Below, in pieces: positions 1-8,003 of a stretch of DNA of 11,422 bases. A model generated the notes under the pieces. It was not told the DNA's origin and made no database searches. It saw nothing but the letters and a program-made list of their open reading frames with translations. The stretch spans positions 1-11,422 of the forward strand of contig JALRJW010000126.1 in NCBI GenBank assembly GCA_023268955.1, in the 5' to 3' direction. This stretch comes from Aliarcobacter sp. Lineage in GTDB: Bacteria; Campylobacterota; Campylobacteria; Campylobacterales; Arcobacteraceae. The position numbers were made by a program, and so were the translations under genes. How positions within the stretch are numbered: the stretch's first letter is position 1; each line of letters opens with the position of its first letter.

Positions 1-555
1 TGGATTGTTATATCTAGTTCTTTAGGTGGTTTTCAAATAGCTAAAGTTATTGCTAATGAACTTAATGCAAAATTAGATGTGTTATTAACAGGTGTTATTA
101 ATGCACCATATAATGATGAGTGTGAAATAGCGATAGTTACTGAGCATGAAGAAGTAGTTATTCATGAAGAGTTAGTTAAAGCATTTGATATTGATTTAGA
201 TTATATTTATGAAAAATCAAAAGAAGTTCATGAAAATGATATTTTAGAAAATATGCATAGATTAAGAGATGGTAATACAATTACTGATTTAAAAGGTAAG
301 AATGTATTAATTGTAGATGAAGGTATAAATACAGGTCTAACAATGATGGCTTGTATTAAAACAGCGGTTAATCTAAAAGCAAAATCTGTAACTGTTGCAA
401 CACCTATTTTGCCATCTACTTCAATTCAGGCAATTGAATCAATTGCAGATGACTTATATTATGTAAAGAAGATAGATCATTTTATAGCTATTAATTTTTA
501 TTATGATATATTAGAAGATATAAAAATAGAAGATATTGAAATTAAAAAAGGATAA
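1..555 (+). CDS. Phosphoribosyltransferase-domain protein, 5' end missing
   Basis: The reading frame is open from the first base, so the start lies outside the window and 184 residues are visible. The PRPP-binding motif of type I phosphoribosyltransferases is seen at visible residues 102-112 (VLIVDEGINTG), preceded by hydrophobic strands and followed by an alternating strand-helix pattern (KAKSVTVATPILP) typical of the fold. The usual double acid of this loop reads Asp-Glu. An early segment (SSSLGGFQIAKVIANEL) fits the first helix region of the fold. Proteins of this class transfer or bind phosphoribosyl groups in nucleotide salvage, or act as regulators; the substrate cannot be told from what is visible. 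The gene ends 7 nt before the chosen start of pnp, so the two are probably co-transcribed. A GTG at 79 is internal to the domain and is not a credible start. Confidence 0.75.
   Translation, partial: WIVISSSLGGFQIAKVIANELNAKLDVLLTGVINAPYNDECEIAIVTEHEEVVIHEELVKAFDIDLDYIYEKSKEVHENDILENMHRLRDGNTITDLKGKNVLIVDEGINTGLTMMACIKTAVNLKAKSVTVATPILPSTSIQAIESIADDLYYVKKIDHFIAINFYYDILEDIKIEDIEIKKG
548..552 (+). promoter_or_regulatory. Ribosome binding site deciding the pnp start
   Basis: AAGGA lies 10 nt before the ATG at 563, inside the last codons of the upstream gene. No comparable site precedes the TTG at 536, so translation most likely starts at 563 (a second ATG at 569 is possible). This suggests translational coupling with the phosphoribosyltransferase gene. 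Confidence 0.5.
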
Positions 556-562
556 AACAAGT

Positions 563-2734
563 ATGTCAATGATATGTGAATTTGAATTAAATGGAAAACA
601 AGAAGCATTCGAGTTTAATAAGGTAGCTAAACAATCTAATGGTTCTGTATTAGCAAAATTAGGAAATGCTGTTGTATTAGCAACAGTTGTAAGTGAATTT
701 GATAATCCAGTTTCTGAAGATTTTACACCATTAACTGTTCAATATGTTGAAAAAACATATGCAGCAGCTAAATTACCAGGTGGATTTATAAAAAGAGAAG
801 CAAAACCAAGTGAATTTGAAACATTAACTTCAAGAGTAATTGACAGAAGTTTAAGACCTTTGTTTCCAAAAGGATATGTATACCCTACAACTATAACTGT
901 AATGGTTTTAAGTGCTGATAAAGATGTTGATTTACAAGTTTTAGCTTTAAATGCCGCAAATGCTGCACTTTATACTTCAAATCTTCCTATTAAAAAATCT
1001 GTAAGTGGTGTTAGGGTTGGTAAGATTGATGGAGAATTTATAGCAAATCCATCAAATGAAGAATTAGAAAAATCTACACTGGATTTATTTATAGCAGGAT
1101 CTAAAGAAGAATTATTGATGATTGAAATGAAATCAATTTCAACTGAAGAGATGGTAGAAGTTGATATTGAAGCATTTACAAAAGTTCATAATGCAAATGA
1201 GTTTGATGAAGCATCTTTAGTTGAAGCTATTTCTTTTGCTCAAAACTCATTAAAAGATACAAATGAAGCTTATGAAAAAGGTTTTGAATCTGCTTGTAAA
1301 GATATGGCTGAAGTTGAATTAGTAGAATTTACAATTGACGAAGAAGTTATTTCATATGTAAGAGAAAAATATTCAAATGATATTAAAGAAGCTTTAAAAA
1401 GTTTAGCAAAATCAGAAAGAGCAACTCAACTTAAAGATTTGGCAAAAATCATTGCTGCAGATGACCATTGTGTTAAATATGAAATAGAGTTTAGCACTAT
1501 TTATGATGCAGTTAGCATTATTAAAAAAGAACAAGTAAGATCTATGATTGTAAATGATTCTGTAAGGGCAGATGGAAGAGGATTAAAACAAGTTAGACCT
1601 ATTAGTATTGAAACAAATATTTTACCTTCAGCACACTCTTCTTGTCTATTTACAAGAGGTGAAACTCAAGCATTAGTAGTTGGAACTTTAGCAGGTCCTA
1701 AAGATGGTCAAATGTATGAAGTTTTAACTGATAAATCAACATCTATGGAAAACTTTATGGTTCATTATAACTTCCCAGGTTTTTCAGTTGGTGAAGCTAA
1801 ACCAATGTTTGGAGTAGGAAGAAGAGAGTTAGGTCACGGAAATTTAGCTAAAAAAGCCCTTGAAGCTACAATTGATAAAGATTACAATGAAACAGTTAGA
1901 TTAGTTTCTGAAATTTTAGAATCAAATGGTTCATCTTCAATGGCAACTGTTTGTGGTGGTTCTTTAGCACTTAAAGCAGCAGGTGTTCCTGTTTCTGGAT
2001 TAGTTGCTGGTGTTGCTATGGGAATGGTTGTAGAAAATGGAAAACACTGTATCTTAACAGATATTATGGGATTAGAAGACCATGATGGAGATATGGACTT
2101 TAAAGTAGCTGGAACTAGAAATGGAATTACAGCTATGCAAATGGATATCAAACTTGGTGGAATTGAACTTGAAGTTTTAAAAGAAGCATTACAACAAGCA
2201 AAAGAGGGTAGAGAACATATCTTAGGTTTAATGGAAGAGGCTGCTTCTGAAATTATTCCAAGTAATGCATTACCATTAATAGAGCAATTTAGTATTGATC
2301 CATCAAGAGTTTTAGCTGTTATTGGAAAAGCTGGTTCTACAATCAAAGAAATTATTGAGAAATTCTCTGTTTCTATAGATTTAGACAGAAATTCAGGAAA
2401 TGTGAAAGTAAGTGGTGAAGATAAACAAAAAGTTTTAGATGCTTGTGAGCATATTAAATCTATTTCTAATAATTCAAATAAAGAATCAAAAGAGATTAAT
2501 TTTGAAAAACTTTACGCTTTAGATGAAGAATTAACTGGAAAAGTTGAAAGAATAGTTGATTTTGGTGCATTTGTATCTTTACCAAAAGGTGGTGAAGGTT
2601 TATTACATATCTCAAAAATCTCTTCAAAAAGAGTAAATAAAGTTGAAGATGTTCTATCAGTTGGACAAGAAATTGGTATAAAAGTATTAAAAGTTAAAAG
2701 AGATAGAATCGAATTAGTTGGGATATCTCTATAA
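563..2734 (+). CDS. pnp: Polyribonucleotide nucleotidyltransferase (PNPase)
   Basis: This enzyme degrades RNA 3' to 5' with phosphate, releasing nucleoside diphosphates, and can run in reverse. It acts in the cytoplasm as a trimer, often with the RNA degradation machinery. From ATG 563 the protein has 723 residues, normal for the family. The order is RNase PH-like domain 1 (about 1-215), helical linker (about 220-310), RNase PH-like domain 2 (about 315-540), KH domain with the GxxG loop at 588-591 (GKAG), and S1 domain from about 655 to the end (GKVERIVDFGAFV). The active-site segment EDHDGDMDFKVAG carries Asp506 and Asp512, matching the two metal-binding aspartates of the E. coli enzyme. The segments SNGSSSMATVCGGSLALKAA and YNFPGFSVGEA are family signatures. 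From memory it resembles the Campylobacter protein throughout. The frame could extend back to a TTG at 536, but the Shine-Dalgarno site supports 563. Confidence 0.97.
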   Translation: MSMICEFELNGKQEAFEFNKVAKQSNGSVLAKLGNAVVLATVVSEFDNPVSEDFTPLTVQYVEKTYAAAKLPGGFIKREAKPSEFETLTSRVIDRSLRPLFPKGYVYPTTITVMVLSADKDVDLQVLALNAANAALYTSNLPIKKSVSGVRVGKIDGEFIANPSNEELEKSTLDLFIAGSKEELLMIEMKSISTEEMVEVDIEAFTKVHNANEFDEASLVEAISFAQNSLKDTNEAYEKGFESACKDMAEVELVEFTIDEEVISYVREKYSNDIKEALKSLAKSERATQLKDLAKIIAADDHCVKYEIEFSTIYDAVSIIKKEQVRSMIVNDSVRADGRGLKQVRPISIETNILPSAHSSCLFTRGETQALVVGTLAGPKDGQMYEVLTDKSTSMENFMVHYNFPGFSVGEAKPMFGVGRRELGHGNLAKKALEATIDKDYNETVRLVSEILESNGSSSMATVCGGSLALKAAGVPVSGLVAGVAMGMVVENGKHCILTDIMGLEDHDGDMDFKVAGTRNGITAMQMDIKLGGIELEVLKEALQQAKEGREHILGLMEEAASEIIPSNALPLIEQFSIDPSRVLAVIGKAGSTIKEIIEKFSVSIDLDRNSGNVKVSGEDKQKVLDACEHIKSISNNSNKESKEINFEKLYALDEELTGKVERIVDFGAFVSLPKGGEGLLHISKISSKRVNKVEDVLSVGQEIGIKVLKVKRDRIELVGISL

Positions 2735-2769
2735 GAGTCGTAATACTTTTGTGAAATATTAATATTATA

Positions 2770-2798
2770 TTTATTTACAAAATGATATTATGTATAAC
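2770..2798 (+). promoter_or_regulatory. Possible promoter of the chemotaxis operon
   Basis: In the 95-nt gap between pnp and cheY, a TATAAC hexamer (2793-2798) lies 17 nt after a weak TTTATT (2770-2775). The surroundings are so AT-rich that such matches are expected by chance, and a TATTAT at 2786-2791 is an alternative -10. I saw no sigma-54 or sigma-28 type element here. The size of the gap and the change of function suggest that a new transcript begins here. Confidence 0.3.
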
Positions 2799-2829
2799 AA
2801 ATTATTTTTTATTAACAAGGGGTTAAAAT

Positions 2830-3198
2830 ATGGCAAAGCTTTTAATTGTTGATGATTCTACAATGTTAAGAGATATGCTAAACTACGCTTTAAATGAAGG
2901 CGGTTATTCTGATGTAACTGAAGCTATTGATGGTGTTGACGGTTTGGCAAAAGCGAAAGCTGCTAATTATGATTTAATTATTACTGATGTTAACATGCCA
3001 AATATGGATGGATTAACACTAATTTCTGAATTAAGAAAATTACCAGCTTATACAAAAAAACCTATTTTAGTTCTGACAACTGAAAGAAGTGATGAAATGA
3101 AAACTAAAGGAAAAGCAGCTGGTGCAACAGGTTGGATTGTAAAACCTTTCGTTCCAGATCAATTGTTAAAAGCTGTAAATATTGTTTTAAGTAGATAA
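2830..3198 (+). CDS. cheY: Chemotaxis response regulator CheY
   Basis: A stand-alone receiver domain of 122 residues. CheA phosphorylates it, and the phosphorylated form acts on the flagellar motor switch. The acidic pair is Asp8-Asp9, the phosphoacceptor is Asp53 (TDVNMPNMDG), the switch Thr is Thr83 and the conserved Lys is Lys105 (WIVKPF). At the place of the E. coli switch Tyr106 there is Trp102, which is still aromatic. No DNA-binding or other output domain is present. The start is ATG 2830, with AAGGGG (2817-2822) seven nt upstream. It is the first gene of the cheY-cheA-cheR-cheD-cheB run, 27 nt before cheA. Since CheA here has no receiver domain of its own, this protein is the natural output of that kinase. 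A role as a phosphate sink rather than the motor-binding regulator cannot be excluded from sequence alone. Confidence 0.93.
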   Translation: MAKLLIVDDSTMLRDMLNYALNEGGYSDVTEAIDGVDGLAKAKAANYDLIITDVNMPNMDGLTLISELRKLPAYTKKPILVLTTERSDEMKTKGKAAGATGWIVKPFVPDQLLKAVNIVLSR

Positions 3199-3225
3199 AA
3201 AGATATAACTATATAGGAGTTTACC

Positions 3226-5325
3226 ATGTCATTTGATATATCTAAGTACAGAGATATGTTTCTTGAAGAAGCAGCTGAATTATTTGATTCTGCTGATAGT
3301 ATTCTACTTGAAGCAGAAGCAAATGGTAATTTAACTGATGATGAAATGAATCAGTTGTTCAGAGATGTTCATACACTTAAAGGTAGCGGAGCATCAGTTG
3401 AGTTATCTTTTTTTGCAGAGTTAACTCATGATGTTGAAAATTTAATGGATAAATTGAGAAATCATCAGATTACTTATATTCCTGAAATGGCAGAAACTTT
3501 AATTGATGCTCTTGATATTATGAAAGAGATCCTTGATTTAGAGGTTGCTGGTACACTAAATAGAGATTTATTTACTGAAAATACAACAGCTATTTTAGCT
3601 GATATTAGAGATTATATAGACGGTAAAACTCCTTCACATGCTCAAGAAACAGTTACTGTTGTTGAAACTAAAGAAGTAAAAATTCAACCAGTGGTTGAAG
3701 ATAAAGTATCAGAAGACTTTGGTTTCTTTGATGATGATGATTTAAATGATCAAATAAATGCTTCTCCTGTATATGGAATTTTTTCTGATGATATAGATGA
3801 ACAAAATAGATCTTATGGTTTTTTTGATGATGAATTAGAAACTTTAGCATCAAATCCTGATTTAGATGTATATATTGATGATTCACAAGATAATTTTGGA
3901 TTTTTTGAAGATATGGAACCTATGACTCCTGAGGTTGCAATACAAGAATTAAGCGATGAATCTGAAAAAACAATTGAAGTAAATGAAACACAAATGCCAA
4001 AAGTTGAAACTCAAACTACTGCAGTAACGCAAAAAACAACAGCAACTCCTTCAACTAGACCTGTTTCAAGAGCAGCTGGTGAAAAAGATGATAAAAAAAA
4101 TCCAGTTGCAAACAATAATAATATTAGAGTTAATCTAGATAAAATAGACTTATTAATGAATAACGTAGGTGATTTAGTAATCACAAATGCAATGCTTACA
4201 CAGTTTTCATCTACCATAGAAGAAACAAAAACTAGAAATGCAGTTTTAGAAAGACTTGAATTACTTGAGAGACATATTAGAGATATGCAAGATTCTATCA
4301 TGAGTATAAGAATGGTTCCAATGGAGTCGATTTATTCTAAATTCCCTAAAGTTGTAAGAGATATTTCTAAAAAACTTTCTAAAAAAGTAGAGTTTAAACA
4401 TTATGGTGATGCAGTAGAAATTGATAAAGCAATGATTGAAGGTTTAACAGATCCTTTAATGCATATTATTAGAAATTCTTTAGATCATGGAATAGAATTA
4501 CCTGAAGTTAGAAAAAATAATGGTAAGTCTGAAACAGGTTCAATTATTATTTCAGCAGAACAAGCAAATGGTCAAATGATTATTACTATTGAAGATGATG
4601 GTAAAGGTATTGATGGAGATAAAGTAGCGTTAAAAGCATTAGATTTAGGTCAAATAGATGAAAATCAATATAATTCAATGACTAATGATGATAAAGCAAT
4701 GTTAATTTTTGGAGCAGGTGTTTCAACTGCAGATCAAATTACTGATATCTCAGGAAGAGGTGTTGGAATGGATGTAGTTAGAACTAATATCCAAAAACTT
4801 GGTGGGGCAATTAGATTAAACACTCAATTAGGTAAGGGTACTGTAATTACAATAATGTTGCCATTAACTCTTGCTATTTTAGATGGTCTTGACATTAAAG
4901 TTGGTGATAAAAAGTATATTTTACCATTAAGTTCAATTGTTGAATCATTACAACCAACAGCAGAAATGATTAAAAAAATTGGTGATGGTTCTCAAGATTT
5001 ATTAATGCTTAGAGAAGAGTTTATTCCAGTTGTTAGATTACATCAACTATTTGGTATTACAAAAAGTTTTGAAAAACTTGAAGATGGCATGTTAATTGTT
5101 GTTAAATCTGGTAATACTAAAGTTGCCTTATCAATCGATGAGTTTTTAAATCAACATCAAGTTGTTGTTAAACCATTAGATAAAAACTTTAGATCAGTAG
5201 AAGGTATTGGTGCAGCAACTGTAAGAGGAGATGGAAGTATTGGACTAATTTTAGATGTAGTTGGTATTATTAATGCTCAAATCAACCTTGAAAAAGTTAT
5301 TAGTGTTGCTAAAAAAGCATCTTAA
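3226..5325 (+). CDS. cheA: Chemotaxis histidine kinase CheA
   Basis: Receptor-controlled kinase that autophosphorylates on a histidine and passes phosphate to CheY and CheB at the membrane receptor array. It has 699 residues. The HPt (P1) domain spans about 1-110, with the phosphorylated His49 in DVHTLKGSG. A long acidic linker runs from about 130 to 295 where a P2 domain would be. No P2 fold is evident; instead the linker carries four related motifs at residues 165, 183, 197 and 224 (FGFFDD, YGIFSDD, YGFFDDE, FGFFED). Dimerisation domain P3 starts near Ile300, and the ATPase P4 has the N box at 413-422 (HIIRNSLDHG), the G1 box at 457-461 (DDGKG) and the G2 box at 510-516 (GRGVGMD). A CheW-like P5 domain occupies about 555-690. 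There is no C-terminal receiver domain, unlike the CheAY of Helicobacter and Campylobacter. The start ATG has AGGAG six nt upstream. Confidence 0.96.
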   Translation: MSFDISKYRDMFLEEAAELFDSADSILLEAEANGNLTDDEMNQLFRDVHTLKGSGASVELSFFAELTHDVENLMDKLRNHQITYIPEMAETLIDALDIMKEILDLEVAGTLNRDLFTENTTAILADIRDYIDGKTPSHAQETVTVVETKEVKIQPVVEDKVSEDFGFFDDDDLNDQINASPVYGIFSDDIDEQNRSYGFFDDELETLASNPDLDVYIDDSQDNFGFFEDMEPMTPEVAIQELSDESEKTIEVNETQMPKVETQTTAVTQKTTATPSTRPVSRAAGEKDDKKNPVANNNNIRVNLDKIDLLMNNVGDLVITNAMLTQFSSTIEETKTRNAVLERLELLERHIRDMQDSIMSIRMVPMESIYSKFPKVVRDISKKLSKKVEFKHYGDAVEIDKAMIEGLTDPLMHIIRNSLDHGIELPEVRKNNGKSETGSIIISAEQANGQMIITIEDDGKGIDGDKVALKALDLGQIDENQYNSMTNDDKAMLIFGAGVSTADQITDISGRGVGMDVVRTNIQKLGGAIRLNTQLGKGTVITIMLPLTLAILDGLDIKVGDKKYILPLSSIVESLQPTAEMIKKIGDGSQDLLMLREEFIPVVRLHQLFGITKSFEKLEDGMLIVVKSGNTKVALSIDEFLNQHQVVVKPLDKNFRSVEGIGAATVRGDGSIGLILDVVGIINAQINLEKVISVAKKAS

Positions 5326-5335
5326 ATAGGTTTAT

Positions 5336-6184
5336 ATGAATTATACAAAACAAGATGTTCATAATAGAATAAAAAAAATTCTATATGGACTAACAGGTAT
5401 AACATTAAGTGATAATAAAGATGTAATGATATCAAATAGAACGGATAAACTATTTAGAAATACTGGCTATGTAGGTGATATCATGGATCTACTTGATATT
5501 GTTGAATCAGGTAGACAGTATGTTACCGAATTTATTAACACTTTTACTACAAATAAAACTCATTTTTTTAGGGAAACATTTCACTTTAAAGATTTAAAAG
5601 ATAGGGTACTTCCTGAATTTATAAAAAATAATAAGACAATACATATGTATTGTTCGGCTTCTTCAACTGGTGAAGAGCCATACTCTATGGCAATGACTGT
5701 TCTAGAAGCTAATAAAGAATATAATGGAAGGATTAATGCTTCAATTATAGCTTCTGATATAGATACAAATGTTCTTGAATATGCAGCAAATGGAATTTAT
5801 AAATATTCAAAATCTTCAAAAGAATTTCCAGAATGGATAAAACCTCAACAATACTTTAAAAGAAGAATACAAAAAAATTTAGTTGGAGAAGAAGTACTTA
5901 TAAAAGTAAATGATGATTTAAAAAAAATGATTACTTTTCAGGTAATGAATCTTAGTGATAATAATTACCCTTTTAAAAAAGAAGAGTTTGATGTTATTTT
6001 TTGTAGAAATGTACTAATTTACTTCTCAACTGAAGACCAAAATAAAATTCTTAAAAAACTTTTTAATCATTTAAAAGTAGGTGGTACATTATATCTTGGG
6101 CATTCAGAAAATCCTCAAGATTTAATATCTTATTGCAAGAGAATAGGGCAAAATATTTTTATTAAAGAAAAGGAAATATTTTGA
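5336..6184 (+). CDS. cheR: Chemotaxis receptor methyltransferase CheR
   Basis: CheR uses S-adenosylmethionine to methylate glutamate side chains of chemoreceptors, raising kinase activity during adaptation. It has 282 residues, normal for the family. The N-terminal helical domain (about 1-85) ends in NKTHFFRE (FFRE at 77-80), which is diagnostic. The SAM-binding loop is at 106-116 (CSASSTGEEPY, where many relatives have CAACSTGEEPYS-like sequence). The methyltransferase core continues with IIASDIDTNVLEYA and the NVLIYF motif at 225-230, then GGTLYLGHSE. The gene starts 10 nt after cheA and its stop overlaps the cheD start by 4 nt, so it is the middle of a tight operon. Its Shine-Dalgarno site is weak (ATAGG), which suggests coupling to cheA translation. 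No extra C-terminal regulatory domain is seen. Confidence 0.95.
   Translation: MNYTKQDVHNRIKKILYGLTGITLSDNKDVMISNRTDKLFRNTGYVGDIMDLLDIVESGRQYVTEFINTFTTNKTHFFRETFHFKDLKDRVLPEFIKNNKTIHMYCSASSTGEEPYSMAMTVLEANKEYNGRINASIIASDIDTNVLEYAANGIYKYSKSSKEFPEWIKPQQYFKRRIQKNLVGEEVLIKVNDDLKKMITFQVMNLSDNNYPFKKEEFDVIFCRNVLIYFSTEDQNKILKKLFNHLKVGGTLYLGHSENPQDLISYCKRIGQNIFIKEKEIF
6169..6174 (+). promoter_or_regulatory. Ribosome binding site for the TTG start of cheD
   Basis: AAAGGA ends six nt before TTG 6181, inside the cheR coding region. The TTG overlaps the cheR stop (TTGA), and the protein from this point begins with the residues expected upstream of the CheD core. No ATG with a better site precedes the core. 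Confidence 0.6.
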
Positions 6185-6864
6185 TAATAATAGGGCATAA
6201 AGATGGTAGTATTGAGAAAGCTTCAAATGCTAGATTTACCCAAAAAACTAAAGGTTATTTAACTCATACGGTTATTGGCGGAGAGTTTGCAGTTGGGAAA
6301 GATGATGATAACATTGCATTTAAAACTTTGCTAGGTTCTTGTGTAGCTATAATGTTTTATGATAAAAATATCAAAATAAAAGGTATGAATCACTTTTTAT
6401 TACCAAAAACGGATAACTCAAATGATGATATGAAATATGGCTTGTATTCTGTAGAGGCTATGCTAAATGAAATGTATAAATTAGGTTGTTCAAAAAGCTC
6501 GATGGTTGCTAAAATATCAGGTGGTGCAGATATTATGCAATTAAAATTCTCTTCAAGTAATTCAATTGGTTTTAGGAATGTAGAATTTGCTAAAGATTTT
6601 TGTCATTCAGAAGGATTTAAACTAATTAGTGAACATACTAGAGGAGAACATGGTAGATTAATTTTATTAGCTGATGAGTTTCAAACTTTTATTAAAGTTA
6701 CACAAAAATCTGAAACTGATAGTAAAATTGTTCAAGAAGAGGTTAACTTACAAAAAGAAATTCAAAAAGCACCTGTTATCAAAGAATATGCTAATGGTAT
6801 TGACTTATTTGATGTTGATAAGAAGATTATTATAGAACCTCAGATGGAAATAGAACTTTTCTAA
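6181..6864 (+). CDS. cheD: Chemoreceptor glutamine deamidase CheD
   Basis: CheD deamidates specific glutamines of chemoreceptors to glutamates, creating methylation sites for CheR and CheB; in some bacteria it also binds CheC. The protein has 227 residues. The catalytic cysteine is Cys54 in KTLLGSCVAIMFYD and the catalytic histidine is His71 in GMNHFLLP, both in the expected order. KISGGADIM follows the fold's conserved Gly-rich segment. The family core ends near residue 170. After it comes a polar tail of about 50 residues holding two similar short motifs, GIDLF at 206-210 and EIELF at the very C-terminus (223-227). The start is a TTG overlapping the cheR stop, with AAAGGA upstream, and cheB follows after 12 nt. 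No cheC gene is in the window. Confidence 0.93.
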   Translation: MIIIGHKDGSIEKASNARFTQKTKGYLTHTVIGGEFAVGKDDDNIAFKTLLGSCVAIMFYDKNIKIKGMNHFLLPKTDNSNDDMKYGLYSVEAMLNEMYKLGCSKSSMVAKISGGADIMQLKFSSSNSIGFRNVEFAKDFCHSEGFKLISEHTRGEHGRLILLADEFQTFIKVTQKSETDSKIVQEEVNLQKEIQKAPVIKEYANGIDLFDVDKKIIIEPQMEIELF

Positions 6865-6876
6865 TAAAGGAATTTA

Positions 6877-7956
6877 ATGTATACGGTTTTAGTTATTGAT
6901 GATTCTCCTTCAATTAGAAGAGTAATTAAAGATATGATTGATGGTATTGATGAGTTTCATGTAATTGAAACTGCTAGCGATGCTTATGATGCTAGGGAAA
7001 AAATCAAGCAATATGAGCCAGATTTGGTTACTATAGATATTAATATGCCAAGAATGGATGGGGTAACTTTTTTAAGAAATCTTATGAGATTGCATCCTAT
7101 GCCAGCAGTTGTAATTTCGGGTGAAAGTGTAAGGGGTAATTCTATTTTTGATGATGGTGCAGTTGGATTTGTTCCAAAACCTAGTGTTGGTGAATCTATG
7201 TCAAATTTCGAAGCTAGAATTAAAGATACACTACTTAATCTTACATTCTTGCTTAAAAGATATACGTTAAAAAAACCCAAAGGATTAAAACAAGTTATCA
7301 GTACTAAAAGTTCTAATGAAATAGAAAGAAAAGTACATCCTGATGAAGTAATTCCTTCAAATCCTGCTAGATTTGGTGGAGATAAAGTTATTGCAATTGG
7401 TTCTTCAACGGGTGGAGTTGAATCATTATTAAGAGTATTTAAACAACTTCCTGGTAATTTACCTCCAATTGTTATGACCCAACACATACCTTATGGTTTT
7501 TCAAACTCTTTTGCTCATAGATTAAATGACAATTCAGAAGTTGAAGTTTGTGAAGCAAAAGATGGAATGACTTTGGAAAGAGGGCATGCTTATTTAGCCC
7601 CTGGAAATATGCATTTAACTATAGAAAAGTTTGGAAGTACTTACAGAACAAAACTTCTTGATACAACAAAAGTATCTCAACATAAACCTAGTGTTGATGT
7701 TTTATTTAGATCTGTAAACAACACTGTAGGTGGTTCTGCTATGGCTGTTATGATGACAGGAATGGGTGATGATGGAATGATTGCAATGAAAGATATGTTT
7801 GATAATGGTGCTTATACTGTTGCTCAAAATGAAGAATCATGTGTAGTATATGGAATGCCTAAAAAAGCCGTAGAAATAGGGGCTGTAAAAGACATAATTC
7901 ATCTAGATGACATTCCTAAATATATTGTTGAATTCTCAAATGGAAGAAGGAAATAG
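6877..7956 (+). CDS. cheB: Chemotaxis receptor methylesterase CheB
   Basis: Phosphorylated by CheA, CheB removes methyl groups from chemoreceptor glutamates and can deamidate glutamines, opposing CheR. It has 359 residues. The receiver domain (about 1-120) has Asp8-Asp9 and the phosphoacceptor Asp54 (IDINMPRMDG). A linker of about 50 residues includes the HPDEVIP segment also common in relatives. The methylesterase domain (about 170-350) has the catalytic triad Ser177 (GSSTGG), His203 (TQHIPYGF) and Asp299 (GMGDDG). Both domains look complete. The start is ATG 6877, with AAAGGA five nt upstream. It is the last gene of the che operon, and the terminator at 7971-8003 follows. With CheR and CheD it makes a full adaptation set. 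The C-terminus has no recognisable receptor-type pentapeptide. Confidence 0.96.
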   Translation: MYTVLVIDDSPSIRRVIKDMIDGIDEFHVIETASDAYDAREKIKQYEPDLVTIDINMPRMDGVTFLRNLMRLHPMPAVVISGESVRGNSIFDDGAVGFVPKPSVGESMSNFEARIKDTLLNLTFLLKRYTLKKPKGLKQVISTKSSNEIERKVHPDEVIPSNPARFGGDKVIAIGSSTGGVESLLRVFKQLPGNLPPIVMTQHIPYGFSNSFAHRLNDNSEVEVCEAKDGMTLERGHAYLAPGNMHLTIEKFGSTYRTKLLDTTKVSQHKPSVDVLFRSVNNTVGGSAMAVMMTGMGDDGMIAMKDMFDNGAYTVAQNEESCVVYGMPKKAVEIGAVKDIIHLDDIPKYIVEFSNGRRK

Positions 7957-7970
7957 GGCTTTAATTATTA

Positions 7971-8003
7971 TACAGATATTAAAAAATATCTGTAGTTTTC
8001 TTT
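7971..8003 (+). terminator. Intrinsic terminator of the che operon, overlapping the xerH 3' end
   Basis: A perfect 10-bp stem (TACAGATATT at 7971-7980, AATATCTGTA at 7985-7994) with an AAAA loop is followed by GTTTTCTTT, a T-rich tail in the plus direction. The stem is AT-rich and therefore moderate. It lies 14 nt after the cheB stop. The minus-strand stop of xerH (7979-7981) falls inside the hairpin. The minus-side tail is less T-rich, so it should work better for the che transcript. Confidence 0.6.

Noticed and set aside
536..562. TTG at 536 as the start of pnp, adding nine residues
   Set aside because: The added residues (MKLKKDKTS) are just the upstream gene's end read in another frame. 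No Shine-Dalgarno precedes it, whereas AAGGA precedes ATG 563.
1882..2346. Minus-strand frame of 154 codons inside pnp
   Set aside because: It is antisense to strongly conserved PNPase sequence, has no ribosome binding site and looks like no known protein.
2755..2770. AATATTAATATT palindrome after pnp as a terminator
   Set aside because: The stem is only A-T pairs, with essentially no loop and no defined T-tail. Such palindromes are expected by chance in this composition.
6984..7487. Minus-strand frame of 167 codons inside cheB
   Set aside because: Antisense shadow of the conserved CheB receiver and catalytic domains.
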